64,000 nucleotides of DNA. Origin: Fictibacillus marinisediminis. GTDB taxonomy: Bacteria > Bacillota > Bacilli > Bacillales > Fictibacillaceae. Shown here piece after piece: positions 25,345 to 39,100 of this stretch; the stretch's first letter is position 1, and every line of letters begins with the position of its first letter. The notes below the pieces were generated by a model. The model was not told the DNA's origin and searched no databases. It saw only the letters and a program-made list of their open reading frames with translations. The stretch is from contig NZ_JAIWJX010000002.1 in the NCBI RefSeq assembly GCF_023149135.1, positions 868,001-932,000 of the forward strand. The letters run 5' to 3'. Made by a program: the position numbers and the translations under genes.

Positions 25345-25806
25345 TCAATTTCTTAAAAGCTGTTCTAACAATTCACTGTATTTCTTTTTCTCATCTAATG
25401 AAGAAACAGCATCATACTTCAACAATGTCTCTTTAATTACCTCCTCTTGTTTCTTAGTGCTCCAGCTTACATAGGCCTGATAGCAGCTGCTTTCCAGGTA
25501 AATGTTCAGCATATTATGGTCAGGTCCGAAAAAGAAAGCAAGGTGGTCGATGAACATGCGAATATTATTCAAGTCGACCGGGACGATGTGTGTATCCAAA
25601 TGGTATTTATAGGGATTGCATACATCCCTCTGGAATGAAATGCCATAGCATTCATCTTCAAGGAGCAGCCCTGGTGTTGTTGGCAGCAGTAGGAAAGGAG
25701 TATCTTGTCCATCATAGCCGATGAAAAAATCATGGCTGTTCTCGTTTTTAACGGGAGGCCGTTTCATGGTGGCATGTACAATTTCTTTTTGAAGGTTAAT
25801 CAACAC
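25345..25806 (-). CDS. Conserved-looking protein of unknown function, divergent from hutP
   Basis: About 153 residues, no signal peptide or membrane segment. The middle is aromatic and hydrophobic (DFFIGYDGQDTPFLLLPTTPG, MFIDHLAFFFGPDHNML) and the C-terminus is a charged helix. I do not recognise it. The start is uncertain: GTG 25812 abuts the AAAGAGAG Shine-Dalgarno, so GTG 25806 or TTG 25803 is more likely. It is transcribed away from the hut operon and shares its upstream region. Confidence 0.65.
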   Translation of the reverse strand: MLINLQKEIVHATMKRPPVKNENSHDFFIGYDGQDTPFLLLPTTPGLLLEDECYGISFQRDVCNPYKYHLDTHIVPVDLNNIRMFIDHLAFFFGPDHNMLNIYLESSCYQAYVSWSTKKQEEVIKETLLKYDAVSSLDEKKKYSELLEQLLRN

Positions 25807-25910
25807 TACCACTCTCTTTCATTGATTGATAAACACAGCATGCCCGATAGATTACTAGTTTATACATGTGACATGCTGCCCTGATAAAGTGATAAGTTGT
25901 TGAAAGGGAA

Positions 25911-25939
25911 TTGACGAACAATTCAGAAAGGCATAAACT
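25911..25939 (+). promoter_or_regulatory. hut operon promoter
   Basis: TTGACG (25911-25916), 17 bases, TAAACT (25934-25939), about 55 bases before the hutP start. In B. subtilis this promoter is under CcpA and CodY; only a weak CodY-like match (ATTCAGAAA) is visible here overlapping the spacer. Confidence 0.65.
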
Positions 25940-26000
25940 GAGTGTAGTGAGCAATTAGTTATTAGTGAAAGCTGCGATTTAAGCGAAAGTAGTGGATAAG

Positions 26001-26435
26001 ATGTCTCTTGCAGAACAGAAGTTAATCGGCAAGCTTGCCATGCTTTATGTATTGGATGAATCTCACCAATCGAAGGTGGGCGAACTCGGATGGCTCCACT
26101 GCACCGGTAAAGTAGGTTCCATGGAATCGAATAAAGTAGTGGCAGCAATCGAAACAGCTGCAAAAAAGAACCAGGTCATCAATGGAGAGGTCTATCGTGA
26201 AACCCATGCGTTATACCATGCCATTATGGAAGCGCTTCACGGAGTTACCCGGGGGCAAGTTCAGCTTGGAACGGTTCTTCGGACGGTAGGTTTACGGTTT
26301 GCCATTGTGAGGGGACAGCCATATGAGCAGCCGGAAGAAGGAGAATGGATTGCTGTAGCTTTATACGGGACGATCGGCGCACCGGTCAAAGGTCTGGAAC
26401 ATGAAGCCATCGGACTCGGCATCAATCATATATAA
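26001..26435 (+). CDS. hutP: HutP, histidine-dependent antiterminator
   Basis: RNA-binding protein that, with L-histidine and Mg2+, binds UAG repeats in the hut leader and prevents termination before hutH. The 144-residue sequence aligns over its whole length with B. subtilis HutP from memory: GKVGSM...[12 protein letters not shown](T/S)[36 protein letters not shown] and the ending GLGINHI. ATG 26001 gives the N-terminus equivalent to the B. subtilis protein; GTG 25992 is an alternative. It is the first gene of the operon. Confidence 0.94.
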   Translation: MSLAEQKLIGKLAMLYVLDESHQSKVGELGWLHCTGKVGSMESNKVVAAIETAAKKNQVINGEVYRETHALYHAIMEALHGVTRGQVQLGTVLRTVGLRFAIVRGQPYEQPEEGEWIAVALYGTIGAPVKGLEHEAIGLGINHI

Positions 26436-26446
26436 ATAAAAGCCCA

Positions 26447-26535
26447 TAGCAAATAGTGGAATTTAGGGGGCTGTGTTTCAAGGAACAGGTTTTTTTGCTG
26501 TTCTTTAAATGCAGCCTCTTTTTGCGTTTTTTTTT
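26447..26535 (+). promoter_or_regulatory. HutP-responsive terminator between hutP and hutH
   Basis: Three UAG triplets at 26447, 26454 and 26464 precede a long hairpin: GGCTG...AAGGAACAG on the left and CTGTTCTTT...TGCAGCC on the right (about 26467-26516), followed by T-rich sequence through 26535. HutP is known to bind NAG/UAG repeats and melt such a terminator. The position matches the B. subtilis hut operon. Confidence 0.88.
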
Positions 26536-26565
26536 TACATTATCCAAAAAGGAGAAGGATGACGA

Positions 26566-28098
26566 ATGGTAGTTCTGACAGGACATACATTGACTTTAGA
26601 AGAGGCAAAAAGCATCTTAAGTACCAATGAACAAGTGATTGCCTGTGAAGAAAGTATAAAAAGAGTAAAAGAAAGCCGAAGAGCAGTAGAGGATATTGTT
26701 GCAAAAGGGAAAGTCATTTATGGGATCACGACAGGTTTCGGAAAGCTAAGCGATGTTTATATCGCTCCGGAGGATACTGAAAAACTGCAATTGAATTTAA
26801 TAAGAAGCCATGCATGCGGGGTAGGAGAGCCTTTTCCTGAAAATGTAAGCCGCCTGATGGTCGTTTTGCGTGCCAACGCTCTATTAAAAGGATATTCGGG
26901 AGTAAGACCGGCTGTAGTAGAAACCCTGATTAAACTTGTAAACTGCCAGATCCATCCGGTAATTCCTCAGCAAGGGTCCTTGGGAGCAAGCGGTGATCTT
27001 GCACCGCTGTCCCATCTGGCTCTTGTTTTGATCGGTGAAGGAGAAGTATGGTACCGCGGAAAGCGAATGAGAGCGATGGAGGCGCTGCTGCAGGAAGAAA
27101 TCCTGCCGCTCACACTTACGGCTAAAGAAGGCCTTGCCCTCATCAATGGCACACAGGCGATGACAGCTCAGGGAGTTGCGGCCTATTTAGAAGCAGAGCA
27201 GCTTGCCAGCCAGTCAGAAGCCATAGCTGCGTTAACGATGGAAGGTTTAACAGCTATCACTGACGCTTTTGACAAAGACATTCATCTGGCGCGCGGTTAT
27301 AAAGAGCAAACAGCAGTAGCTGAACGCATCCTTTCCTACTTGGAAGGCAGCCGGCTGACGACGCGGCAAGGAGAAGTACGAGTGCAGGATGCTTATTCTA
27401 TCCGCTGTATTCCTCAGGTACATGGTGCATCCTGGCAGGCACTGGGCTATGTAAAAGAGAAGCTGGAAATCGAAATGAATGCAGCAACAGACAACCCTCT
27501 TATTTTTGATGAAGGAAGAAAGGTTATATCAGGCGGCAATTTTCATGGCCAGCCGATTGCCCTTGCCATGGATTTTCTCAGCATTGCGATGGCAGAGTTC
27601 GCCAACATTTCAGAAAGGAGGATCGAACGGATGGTCAATCCTCAGCTCAGTGATCTCCCGGCATTCCTCAGCGCTAATCCAGGCCTTGAGTCTGGAGCGA
27701 TGATCATGCAATATTGTGCGGCTTCATTGGTCTCTGAGAACAAAACGCTTGCTCATCCTGCGAGTGTGGATTCTATTCCTTCCTCGGCGAATCAGGAGGA
27801 CCATGTCAGTATGGGAACCATCGGGGCACGGCATGCCTACCAGATTATCACCAATGTAAGAAGAGTATTTGCTATTGAAATGATCTGCGCTCTTCAAGCC
27901 GTCTACTATAGAGGGATAGATCTCCTTGCACCCGCAACCCGTAAAATCTATGACCAGGCTTCTGCCGTTTGTCCTCCTATTACGTCTGACAGAATTTTTT
28001 CCACGGATATTGAACGAATGAATGCTTGGCTGAAAGAAGTTCAATGGGACGGACTTCTGAAACACCCAAACGAAAATTCAAAAGAAATGCAATGCTAA
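26566..28098 (+). CDS. hutH: Histidine ammonia-lyase
   Basis: First enzyme of histidine degradation: L-histidine to trans-urocanate and ammonia. The 510-residue protein has the ASG triad that cyclises to the MIO cofactor ([14 protein letters not shown], near residue 143), the N-terminal GITTGFG segment, NGTQAMT, and the C-terminal [15 protein letters not shown] active-site region. RBS AAGGAGAAGG precedes ATG. Expressed after HutP antitermination; followed by hutU after 15 bp. Confidence 0.97.
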   Translation: MVVLTGHTLTLEEAKSILSTNEQVIACEESIKRVKESRRAVEDIVAKGKVIYGITTGFGKLSDVYIAPEDTEKLQLNLIRSHACGVGEPFPENVSRLMVVLRANALLKGYSGVRPAVVETLIKLVNCQIHPVIPQQGSLGASGDLAPLSHLALVLIGEGEVWYRGKRMRAMEALLQEEILPLTLTAKEGLALINGTQAMTAQGVAAYLEAEQLASQSEAIAALTMEGLTAITDAFDKDIHLARGYKEQTAVAERILSYLEGSRLTTRQGEVRVQDAYSIRCIPQVHGASWQALGYVKEKLEIEMNAATDNPLIFDEGRKVISGGNFHGQPIALAMDFLSIAMAEFANISERRIERMVNPQLSDLPAFLSANPGLESGAMIMQYCAASLVSENKTLAHPASVDSIPSSANQEDHVSMGTIGARHAYQIITNVRRVFAIEMICALQAVYYRGIDLLAPATRKIYDQASAVCPPITSDRIFSTDIERMNAWLKEVQWDGLLKHPNENSKEMQC

Positions 28099-28113
28099 GA
28101 GGAGGAAATAACC

Positions 28114-31988
<3,875 letters not shown>

Positions 31989-31991
31989 CAC

Positions 31992-32029
31992 AAAAAACCA
32001 TCTCGAAATTTAATCCGAGATGGTTTTTT
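31992..32029. terminator. hut operon terminator
   Basis: A perfect 14-bp stem AAAAAACCATCTCG / CGAGATGGTTTTTT with a 10-base loop; bidirectional, also ending the acyltransferase gene. Confidence 0.92.
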
Positions 32030-32033
32030 AATA

Positions 32034-33050
32034 TCACTCATCCTTTTTGAGCATACGGTTCAGCTTGGTCCAGCGCAGTTCAATGAGCGGCTGGGCGAGG
32101 GCTATAACCGGCTTGCTGGCAAGGAACATTGTAACGATAACGGCCAGAACGAGAAGCATCACATAATAGTTGTTCTTCTCGATGGAGGAGAACAAATCTG
32201 TTGTAAATAAATATTTTAATACGAAACCATGCAGTAAATAAATATATAACGTCCTTTCGCCAAATTCCGTAAAAAAGAATCTTCGCTTTGGAATGATCGC
32301 CAAAAAACTGAATGTGGCAAGAAACATAACAGCATAGAGACCAAGCCTGATAAATCCTCCATACCATTCGTTATGCCCGAGAATTTCCGCATAGGATGAA
32401 GAAGATAAAAGCCAGTCTTTGGCATGGTCTGGGATAAAGAAATGATAAGCCAGAAACATTAAGACCATGAATATACTGGAAGCGATCCGGATCGATGGTT
32501 TTAAAATCTGTTTGAAATCCCTTTTTGTCAAATAATGACCTAGCAGAAACACTGGAAAAAATACAAAGGTTCTCAATAAACTTAAATATGATCCTATTTC
32601 TGTAATATAACCGACAGCAACTCCAATTCCGATCGCAAGGATTAAAGGATACTTTATTTTTACAAATACCTTTAATAGGATGTTCCAGAATACCAGGCTT
32701 AACAGAAACCACATCGTCCAATGCGGGTCAAAAAAATTAAGCTTCATTTCACTTTTATCATATAAGTCATAGTAAAAGAATGAATAGATTAATTGAAAGA
32801 CAACATAGGGAACAAGAACTTTTCTGAAAATCTTTGCCAAATAGCCATCCTTGAATACTCCCTTTGTAAAGAAGCCGGAAATAAGGATAAAGGCTGGCAT
32901 ATGAAACGTATATATAAAGTTATAAAGGGTATAGAGCAAGTCATTTTGGCTTTTGATGGGGGAGATGAAATGACCCAGCACCACCAATAAGATTAAAATA
33001 AATCTTGCATTATCAAAATAATAGTCGCGTTCTTTTACATCAGTTGCCAT
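32034..33050 (-). CDS. Acyltransferase-3 family membrane protein
   Basis: 338 residues with about ten membrane helices. The start of the acyltransferase-3 domain shows YFDNARFILILLVVLGH with the conserved His, and the FHMPAFILISGFF segment is typical. Such proteins O-acetylate extracellular polysaccharide or peptidoglycan; no SGNH domain is attached here. Start 33050 has GGAGGAAAT directly upstream. Specific polymer unknown. Confidence 0.85.
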   Translation of the reverse strand: MATDVKERDYYFDNARFILILLVVLGHFISPIKSQNDLLYTLYNFIYTFHMPAFILISGFFTKGVFKDGYLAKIFRKVLVPYVVFQLIYSFFYYDLYDKSEMKLNFFDPHWTMWFLLSLVFWNILLKVFVKIKYPLILAIGIGVAVGYITEIGSYLSLLRTFVFFPVFLLGHYLTKRDFKQILKPSIRIASSIFMVLMFLAYHFFIPDHAKDWLLSSSSYAEILGHNEWYGGFIRLGLYAVMFLATFSFLAIIPKRRFFFTEFGERTLYIYLLHGFVLKYLFTTDLFSSIEKNNYYVMLLVLAVIVTMFLASKPVIALAQPLIELRWTKLNRMLKKDE

Positions 33051-33162
33051 ATTTCCTCCAACATCTACAAGACATGCAAACATAGTTATTCGTTGCCCGT
33101 GTCCCTTTTTCTGTATCTAGTTCTATAATTCCCATAAATGATAGGATTTCTAACCTACAAAT

Positions 33163-33195
33163 AAAAAAAGTACAAACCAAAGTTTGTACTTTTGT
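33163..33195 (-). terminator. Terminator of the AI-2E family gene
   Basis: A perfect 11-bp stem AAAGTACAAAC / GTTTGTACTTT with a 4-base loop, T-rich on the minus strand. Confidence 0.85.
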
Positions 33196-33227
33196 CCTGA
33201 ATGATAGGACCTGTTTTAAGATGAGAT

Positions 33228-34259
33228 TTAAAAATCGATTTTAATTTTAACAAATCCAGCACTCCGTAGAGCTTCATAGATGATGACAAGTGCAGGGCCT
33301 ACAATCAGACCGACGAATCCCAGGAGCTGAAAGCCGAGATAAAGGCTGATCAATGCTGCCAATGCTGAAATGCCGAGGCTGGATCCAAGGATTTTGGGTT
33401 CAATGATCCGCCGGATGACTGTCAGTACAGCGAACATAATCATTAGACCGATGGCCAGGAAATCGTTGCTGACCACAAAGTTATAGACGGCCCAAGGAAC
33501 AATAAACGACCCTGTCCCTAAGATAGGAAGAATATCAACCAATACGATAAACAGTGCGATAAGTACAGCGTATTTCACATCAAGGATTAATAGGCCGATC
33601 AAGGCAAGTACGTACGTGATAAAGCTAAGGATAATCTGAGCCCGGATGAAGCCGACAGTCGCTCTGGAAAGCTGTGTGAAAACGAGTTCGACCTTTTCTC
33701 TTGCAGATGTTGTAAACAGATTGAGAAAATTGGCGAAGAGCCGGGGTAAATCAAGAGAAATCAAAAACACAGCGACCAGATAGATGATGAGATAGATCAA
33801 CAGCTGAGGGATGGAAGCAATAACCGCTATGATTCCATTCGTCAGCTTGGACGCGAAACTTCCAGCAAACGTCTTAAAGCCCTTCAAGGCATTCTGTATC
33901 GTTGAAATAACTTCGGGAGGAAGTGAAGCATAAAGTTTTTCTGCTTTATATAAATCTTTTTCAATAAGGCCGAACACTTTTACAGCATAAGAAGGAACAA
34001 GTGACAGGAATTCAATCGTCTGAACCACCAATGTTGTAGTCAGCCAATAGGAGAGAAGTCCAAATCCTGCTAGAAATAAAATAAACACGACTGTAACAGA
34101 CAATAACCGTTTCATCTTAAAATTCTTTATGAAAAGCTTAATTGCAGGCTCCAGCACAAGAGCGGTTACAAGGGCTAATATTAAAGGAATGCTGTAAGGG
34201 ATCAGAAAAATAACCACAGCCAGCACTAACCCAATAATAATTAAATTCTTTAACGACAT
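33228..34259 (-). CDS. AI-2E family (UPF0118/PerM-like) transporter
   Basis: 343-residue membrane protein: two N-terminal helices, an extended soluble-like helical region (about 75-145) and five or six C-terminal helices with the family motif FIVLVDILPILGTGSFIVPW in parts and RRIIEPKILGSSLG. Members include TqsA and the B. subtilis YtvI and YueF; functions range from AI-2 export to Na+/H+ antiport and are not predictable here. Confidence 0.85.
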   Translation of the reverse strand: MSLKNLIIIGLVLAVVIFLIPYSIPLILALVTALVLEPAIKLFIKNFKMKRLLSVTVVFILFLAGFGLLSYWLTTTLVVQTIEFLSLVPSYAVKVFGLIEKDLYKAEKLYASLPPEVISTIQNALKGFKTFAGSFASKLTNGIIAVIASIPQLLIYLIIYLVAVFLISLDLPRLFANFLNLFTTSAREKVELVFTQLSRATVGFIRAQIILSFITYVLALIGLLILDVKYAVLIALFIVLVDILPILGTGSFIVPWAVYNFVVSNDFLAIGLMIMFAVLTVIRRIIEPKILGSSLGISALAALISLYLGFQLLGFVGLIVGPALVIIYEALRSAGFVKIKIDF

Positions 34260-34361
34260 TTCAGGCCATCATCCTCTATGTAAAGTAACTTTAATCTATA
34301 TCTTAAATCATTATATGGAACGGTGAAAAAGTCAATCCTGTTCTAGCCTTTCGACAGAAAA

Positions 34362-35183
34362 TTATATCTGTTCTGCTTTTCTCTTATGAATTGTCAGCAA
34401 GGCCGCGTTGATTTGTCCGCCAATAATAAGAATCATCGCAGAGAGATAGAACCAGATCATAAGGGTGAGCAATGCGCCAAGATTTCCGTAGATCTGCCGG
34501 TAATCGAAAAGTGTTACATAATAGGAAAAACCGATGGAGATCAGCTGCCATCCAATCGTAGAGAAGAAGGCTCCGGGCAACACCTGTTTCAGCTTCAAGC
34601 GAATATTCGGAGCAATCAGGTACAGTGAAACAAACATCACCATCAGAATACCGAAGCTTAACGTCCAGCGGGTCGTATTCCATAGGTGGAATGCCGGATG
34701 GCCGTAGCCAAGCCTGTTCGCCAGAAAAGTACCGATCGAATTGCCGAATACAGGCAATAGCAAGGTAGAGACGATGGCAAATACGAGACCTAAAGTCAAT
34801 AAGATGCCAAGAAAGAGTTCCCGGATGAAAGGCCTGTTCTCGATCACGTGATACGCTTGGTTAAACACACGGATAATGGCAAGAATTCCGATGGAAGACA
34901 GCCAGATGGTGATAACAATACTGATAGAAAAAATATCGCTCCTGTTCTGATCAAGAACAGAAATCAAATTATATTCCAGCAAGTTAAAAGCCTGTACTGG
35001 AGCGAACGGGCGAATAATCTCAAGCACTGAATCGGATGAAATGGGAAGGAACCCTAAAATGGTGAAGATTAAAAATGAAAAAGGAAAGAGTGACACCAAG
35101 AAATAGTAAGCAAGCTGTGCAGAAAGATCAAACACCTTGTCTTCAAAAAAACGAAGTTTGAGTTCTTTTAAAAATACGATCAT
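34362..35183 (-). CDS. YihY/BrkB family membrane protein
   Basis: 273 residues with about six membrane helices and the YihY signatures LSAQLAYYFLVSLFPFSFLI near the N-terminus and RQIYGNLGALLTLMIWFYLSAMILIIGG (in parts) near the C-terminus. Formerly mislabelled ribonuclease BN; actual role unknown. Start 35183 is preceded by AAAGGAG; an ORF open to 35369 is not supported. The region between it and the terC gene (35184-35423) has no gene and no yybP-ykoY riboswitch. Confidence 0.87.
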   Translation of the reverse strand: MIVFLKELKLRFFEDKVFDLSAQLAYYFLVSLFPFSFLIFTILGFLPISSDSVLEIIRPFAPVQAFNLLEYNLISVLDQNRSDIFSISIVITIWLSSIGILAIIRVFNQAYHVIENRPFIRELFLGILLTLGLVFAIVSTLLLPVFGNSIGTFLANRLGYGHPAFHLWNTTRWTLSFGILMVMFVSLYLIAPNIRLKLKQVLPGAFFSTIGWQLISIGFSYYVTLFDYRQIYGNLGALLTLMIWFYLSAMILIIGGQINAALLTIHKRKAEQI

Positions 35184-35423
35184 AACTAACTCCTTTTTAG
35201 CCGTTACATGCAGTATTCCCCTTGTATAAGCAATAGAGACTGCTTTCATGATATAAATTTCAAAATGATTGAAACTTTCTTTCTTGATATCCGTATAACT
35301 TAAAACAAAGCAATTTTTCTTGCATGTCTCAAGGCTTTTTAAGAAATGATATGGGGAAATAAGGATCAAACGCTATCATAATGTTTCATTTTTACAGCAA
35401 GATGCTGAGGAGGAAATTAACCA

Positions 35424-36122
35424 ATGGATTTTTTTACGGCAGAATTCTTTTCTGCTCTCTTATCCATCGTCATTATCGATCTGGTGCTAGCAGGCGACAA
35501 TGCGATTGTGATAGGACTTGCAGCAAGAAACTTGAAAAAAGAGCAGCAAAAAAAGGTAATCATCTGGGGAACGGTTGGGGCGGTGATTATTCGTGCGCTG
35601 GCTACGATGGCGGTCGTCTGGCTGCTTAAAGTACCAGGATTGCTCCTTGCAGGAGGACTAATCCTGATTTACATCGCCTATAAGCTTATGGTGGAAGACA
35701 AGGATCATGATATTAAAGCTCAGGATAGTATCTGGGCAGCGATCAGAACCATCATTATCGCAGATGCGGTAATGGGTCTCGATAACGTACTTGCAGTAGC
35801 AGGAGCTGCTCATGGTGACTTCCTGCTGGTCATCCTTGGATTACTTATTTCTGTTCCTATCGTTGTATGGGGAAGTACACTGTTCCTGAAACTCATCGAC
35901 AAGTTTCCATTTATTATTACGATCGGAGCAGGAATCCTGGCTTGGACTGCTGCTAAAATGATTGTTGGGGAACCGTTCCTAAAAGAATATTTCAGCAATC
36001 CGTTCATTAAATATGGATTTGAAATTCTTATCATTGCCGCTGTCGTTCTAATTGGATTAGCGAAAAAACGTTCTGGCGCCAATCAAAAGAATACATCAGA
36101 TACACCGGAACGCGGAGTTTAA
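35424..36122 (+). CDS. TerC-family membrane protein (YjbE-like)
   Basis: 232 residues, about seven membrane helices. Conserved acidic intramembrane motifs are present: DLVLAGDNAIVIGLA near residue 20 and ADAVMGLDNVLAVAG near residue 118, which are thought to bind a metal. B. subtilis relatives YjbE, YkoY and YceF act in manganese export and metalation of secreted proteins. RBS GAGGAGG precedes ATG. Monocistronic with a strong terminator. Confidence 0.88.
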   Translation: MDFFTAEFFSALLSIVIIDLVLAGDNAIVIGLAARNLKKEQQKKVIIWGTVGAVIIRALATMAVVWLLKVPGLLLAGGLILIYIAYKLMVEDKDHDIKAQDSIWAAIRTIIIADAVMGLDNVLAVAGAAHGDFLLVILGLLISVPIVVWGSTLFLKLIDKFPFIITIGAGILAWTAAKMIVGEPFLKEYFSNPFIKYGFEILIIAAVVLIGLAKKRSGANQKNTSDTPERGV

Positions 36123-36128
36123 GTCAAT

Positions 36129-36169
36129 AAAAAAGCTGGAGCAGATCCTATCTGCTCCAGCTTTTTTTG
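36129..36169 (+). terminator. Terminator of the terC gene
   Basis: An 18-bp near-perfect stem AAAAAAGCTGGAGCAGAT / ATCTGCTCCAGCTTTTTT with a 3-base loop; T-rich on both strands' outputs. Confidence 0.92.
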
Positions 36170-36177
36170 TTATTTCT

Positions 36178-36190
36178 GGTGCCAGGCACC
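36178..36190. repeat. Short palindrome GGTGCCAGGCACC
   Basis: A 13-base perfect palindrome between a terminator and the end of the ABC permease gene. From memory, GGTGCCAGGCACC is a frequently repeated intergenic word in Bacillus-type genomes. No function assigned. Confidence 0.4.
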
Positions 36191-36196
36191 CGTATC

Positions 36197-37177
36197 TTAA
36201 TATACATCCCTTTTCGTAAAGACAGCGAAGGCGACTATGAGGCCGCCGGCAGCCCAAGCCAATAGTACACTTAACGAAAAGCCGAGGGACATTCCTTCAA
36301 TCGGAGTAGCCATGCCGCTGATATAATTAGTCAGGGCTAAATTCACCATGAATAGATATTTAGCGCTTTCCCATGAAGATACCATATTGGAAAGAATAGC
36401 ACCGGCGATCAATGCTGCCAGCATGATTCCCATAACTGCAGCAGTACTCCTCAACAGTACAGATAGCATAAAGGTTAATGTTCCAACAACAAGGCATACA
36501 TACCATACCAGACCGAATTCCATCAAAACATATTGCCATTGAGGAATGAGATGAACGTTGTTTGTCAGCAGTTCTTCACCCTTTGGACTGAATCCGGTCA
36601 AAAGAGGCATATCCCATCCTCCATAGCCAAAGACTAAACCTGATATAGTGTAAGAAAGAAAGGCCACTGCTGTTACAATAAGCGATACTGATAATAGGAG
36701 CGCTATATATTTGCTCAGTAAAATTTTCCACCGTTTCACCGGCCGGGTGAGAAGGAGCTTGATGGTTCCCCCGCTTGCTTCAGAGGAAACTAGATCTGCT
36801 GCAGCCACCATAACAAGAAGCGGAAGAAGCAAAGTAATTGAATTTTCAACGAAAACTCTCATGAACGTTGGAGCACCTGGAGCCTGGGGATTAACATCAT
36901 GATCGAGATAATATTGCTGCTGGGCCAAACGAATTTTTAAATATTTTCTCCAGTCATCCTGTAGCCGGCTTGAACTTAGACGGTTCTGTGTGTCAACAAT
37001 CTCCTGCTGGAGCTTCGTACGCCAATCTGCATTCCCAAGCTTCTCCTGAGTGGTCTTTGCCTGCTGGTATTGAGCATACGTAAAAAGGGGGACGAGGGCA
37101 GCAATAATCAGGATGATGACAAACAGCCGCTTTTTTCTGAACAGCTTCAGCAATTCATTATGAACAAGTTTAGTCAA
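36197..37177 (-). CDS. ABC-2 type permease
   Basis: 326 residues. A first membrane helix (about 18-36) is followed by a long extracytoplasmic helical segment (about 40-100, rich in Gln and Arg) and five further helices, the layout of single-component ABC-2 permeases of the BcrB/NatB kind. TTG start with AGGAGGAG upstream; it overlaps the ATPase gene by 8 bp, so they form one exporter. Substrate unknown: a peptide antibiotic, lipid or ion. Confidence 0.87.
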   Translation of the reverse strand: MTKLVHNELLKLFRKKRLFVIILIIAALVPLFTYAQYQQAKTTQEKLGNADWRTKLQQEIVDTQNRLSSSRLQDDWRKYLKIRLAQQQYYLDHDVNPQAPGAPTFMRVFVENSITLLLPLLVMVAAADLVSSEASGGTIKLLLTRPVKRWKILLSKYIALLLSVSLIVTAVAFLSYTISGLVFGYGGWDMPLLTGFSPKGEELLTNNVHLIPQWQYVLMEFGLVWYVCLVVGTLTFMLSVLLRSTAAVMGIMLAALIAGAILSNMVSSWESAKYLFMVNLALTNYISGMATPIEGMSLGFSLSVLLAWAAGGLIVAFAVFTKRDVY

Positions 37178-38081
37178 TATGCTCTCCTCCTGTAAGTTCT
37201 AAGAAAAGATCTTCAAGGGCAGGGAGTTTCGTTTTCATCTCTTTTACTTCAATCCCGGCGTTAACAAGTATCCTGTTCCAGTTTCCTATTTGATTCTCAT
37301 CGTATAATGTGATAAGCCTGCCGTCTGATTCTGTCACAGTTGTAACTTCTTCAAGCAGAAGCTTCGCTTTACCCAGCGGTTCTGCACTCCAAACAACCCG
37401 TTCCTGTTCAGCCAGTAATGATTCTACAGTGTCGATCGTGATGATGCTGCCCTTCGAGATTATGGCTACACGGTCACACATCAGTTGAATTTCGCTAAGC
37501 AGGTGGGAGGAAACCATCACGCATAATTTCTCCTTTTCAGCCAGGAAGCGGATGAACTCTCTCATTTCACGGATTCCTGCAGGATCAAGCCCGTTGGTCG
37601 GTTCATCAAGTATAAGCAGTTTTGGGTTGCCAAGCAGGGCTTGGGCTATTCCGAGACGCTGCCTCATACCCAAAGAATAGGTACTCACTCTATCATTTAT
37701 CCTGTTGCCCATATCTACGAGTTCGACGACTTCTTGAAGCCTGCTCTCATGGATGGAGGAATCCATACGGGCAAAATGTTCAAGATTCTCCCAGCCTGTT
37801 AAATAAGGATAAAGCTCAGGGTTTTCAACAATGCAGCCCAAGTCTTTCATCGCTTCCCCGAACTGGGTCTGAACGTTCTTTCCACCGATATAGATCGATC
37901 CTGATGTGGGCTTGATCAGCCCGACAAGCATGCGGATCGTGGTTGTTTTTCCGGCCCCGTTCGGTCCAAGAAAGCCAAAGACTTCACCAGGATATAATTC
38001 AAAGGAAAGTCCTTTAATGATTTCTTTTTTGCGGATGGTTTTCCGCAGGTTGCTAACGGAAAGAGCAGGTGATTGGCTCAT
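37170..38081 (-). CDS. ABC transporter ATP-binding protein (BcrA/NatA-like)
   Basis: 303 residues with Walker A GPNGAGKTTTIRML (near 37-50), a Q-loop, signature YSLGMRQRLG (a LSGGQ variant typical of BcrA-type exporters), Walker B LLILDEPTNGLDP and switch His in VSSHLL. Energises the permease encoded downstream. Overlaps the GDSL gene by 4 bp (ATGA). Confidence 0.93.
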   Translation of the reverse strand: MSQSPALSVSNLRKTIRKKEIIKGLSFELYPGEVFGFLGPNGAGKTTTIRMLVGLIKPTSGSIYIGGKNVQTQFGEAMKDLGCIVENPELYPYLTGWENLEHFARMDSSIHESRLQEVVELVDMGNRINDRVSTYSLGMRQRLGIAQALLGNPKLLILDEPTNGLDPAGIREMREFIRFLAEKEKLCVMVSSHLLSEIQLMCDRVAIISKGSIITIDTVESLLAEQERVVWSAEPLGKAKLLLEEVTTVTESDGRLITLYDENQIGNWNRILVNAGIEVKEMKTKLPALEDLFLELTGGEHID

Positions 38082-38893
38082 TTCTTTTCCTCCTCGCTGA
38101 AATGAATGAGGGAAGCAGTGCGCTCTCCGATTAATTGATAGCCTTCTTTATTCGGATGAAAATGGTCACTGAAAAGATAGTCATTCACATTAAGTTCAAA
38201 AAGATCAAAGGTGGGGACATAAATAATATTGGGATAAGCAGCCGCCGCGTTAGCGGAATCAAAGTTCCATTTCCGGACGATGCTGGACGTTTTCTTGGAA
38301 TCCTCCATATCGCTGAATGGGTTGTAGAGCCCAACATGATAGATGGTCCCAGTCTTGTTAAGCGAACGAATTTCCTTGTATAGTTCTTTCAGGTTGTTAA
38401 GGTAAGCTTCTTCTGCTTTATTGATGCTCTGCGAATTTAGCTGCTGAAGAGCTTGTCCGCCGCGGAATAAATCGTTGCCTCCGATTGTAAGCAGGATGAC
38501 ATCAGCGTTTTTAATCTGGCGTTTGATCTGCTGCTGGCTGATCTGGTCAAGAAGTTCCTTTGATGTTTGCCCTTTTATAGCGGAATTGGAAAGCTCAATC
38601 TCTTTTTTTGTTTTCTTTGCTAATTCTTCTTTCAAGTAACCGATGTAGCCCTTGCCATCAGGGTCGCCAGTGCCCCTTGTCAAGGAATCTCCTAATGCTG
38701 CAATGCGTAAGTTCCTGCCCGTTCCATCCGCTGAATCGCTGGCAGTTTTACCGCTGTCTTGTTTAAGGGTATCCATCCGCTGGCCGCCAGCTGAAAAAAA
38801 CTGGTCCTGTATGACCCAGGCAAGTCCCGCAAGCCATAAAAAAGCTGATAAAATGGAAAGAGCTGTGATGAGAGACAGACCTTTTTTTCTCAC
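38078..38893 (-). CDS. Membrane-anchored SGNH/GDSL hydrolase (YpmR-like)
   Basis: 271 residues: one N-terminal membrane anchor (about 7-28), a Ser/Asp-rich linker, then the SGNH fold with block I ALGDSLTRG (Ser nucleophile), the Gly block, block III GGND and block V DHFHP (Asp and His). It acts outside the membrane as an esterase or lipase on an unknown lipid or polymer. It is the first gene of an operon with the ABC exporter, suggesting that exported material and esterase are linked. GTG start, RBS AAAGGATG. Confidence 0.87.
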   Translation of the reverse strand: MRKKGLSLITALSILSAFLWLAGLAWVIQDQFFSAGGQRMDTLKQDSGKTASDSADGTGRNLRIAALGDSLTRGTGDPDGKGYIGYLKEELAKKTKKEIELSNSAIKGQTSKELLDQISQQQIKRQIKNADVILLTIGGNDLFRGGQALQQLNSQSINKAEEAYLNNLKELYKEIRSLNKTGTIYHVGLYNPFSDMEDSKKTSSIVRKWNFDSANAAAAYPNIIYVPTFDLFELNVNDYLFSDHFHPNKEGYQLIGERTASLIHFSEEEKK

Positions 38894-39100
38894 AAGACCA
38901 TCCTTTCAAATACTAATTACATAAAGCATAGCAGAGAAACTAAAAATTTCTTACTATTTTGCATATGTTTTCCTTCCTTTGTATTGTTCCACTCCTCTGC
39001 CTTGTCTAAGCAGCTGTCATAAAAAATGCTGGTTAATGATACAGAGGGGAGAATAGAGAGGGAATAACAGCAGGCAACAGAAGCAGCCGGGTGGTGAAAT

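Noticed and set aside
35184..35423. A yybP-ykoY manganese riboswitch before the TerC gene
   Set aside because: The conserved CCUACCGC-type blocks and their stems are not found in the leader.
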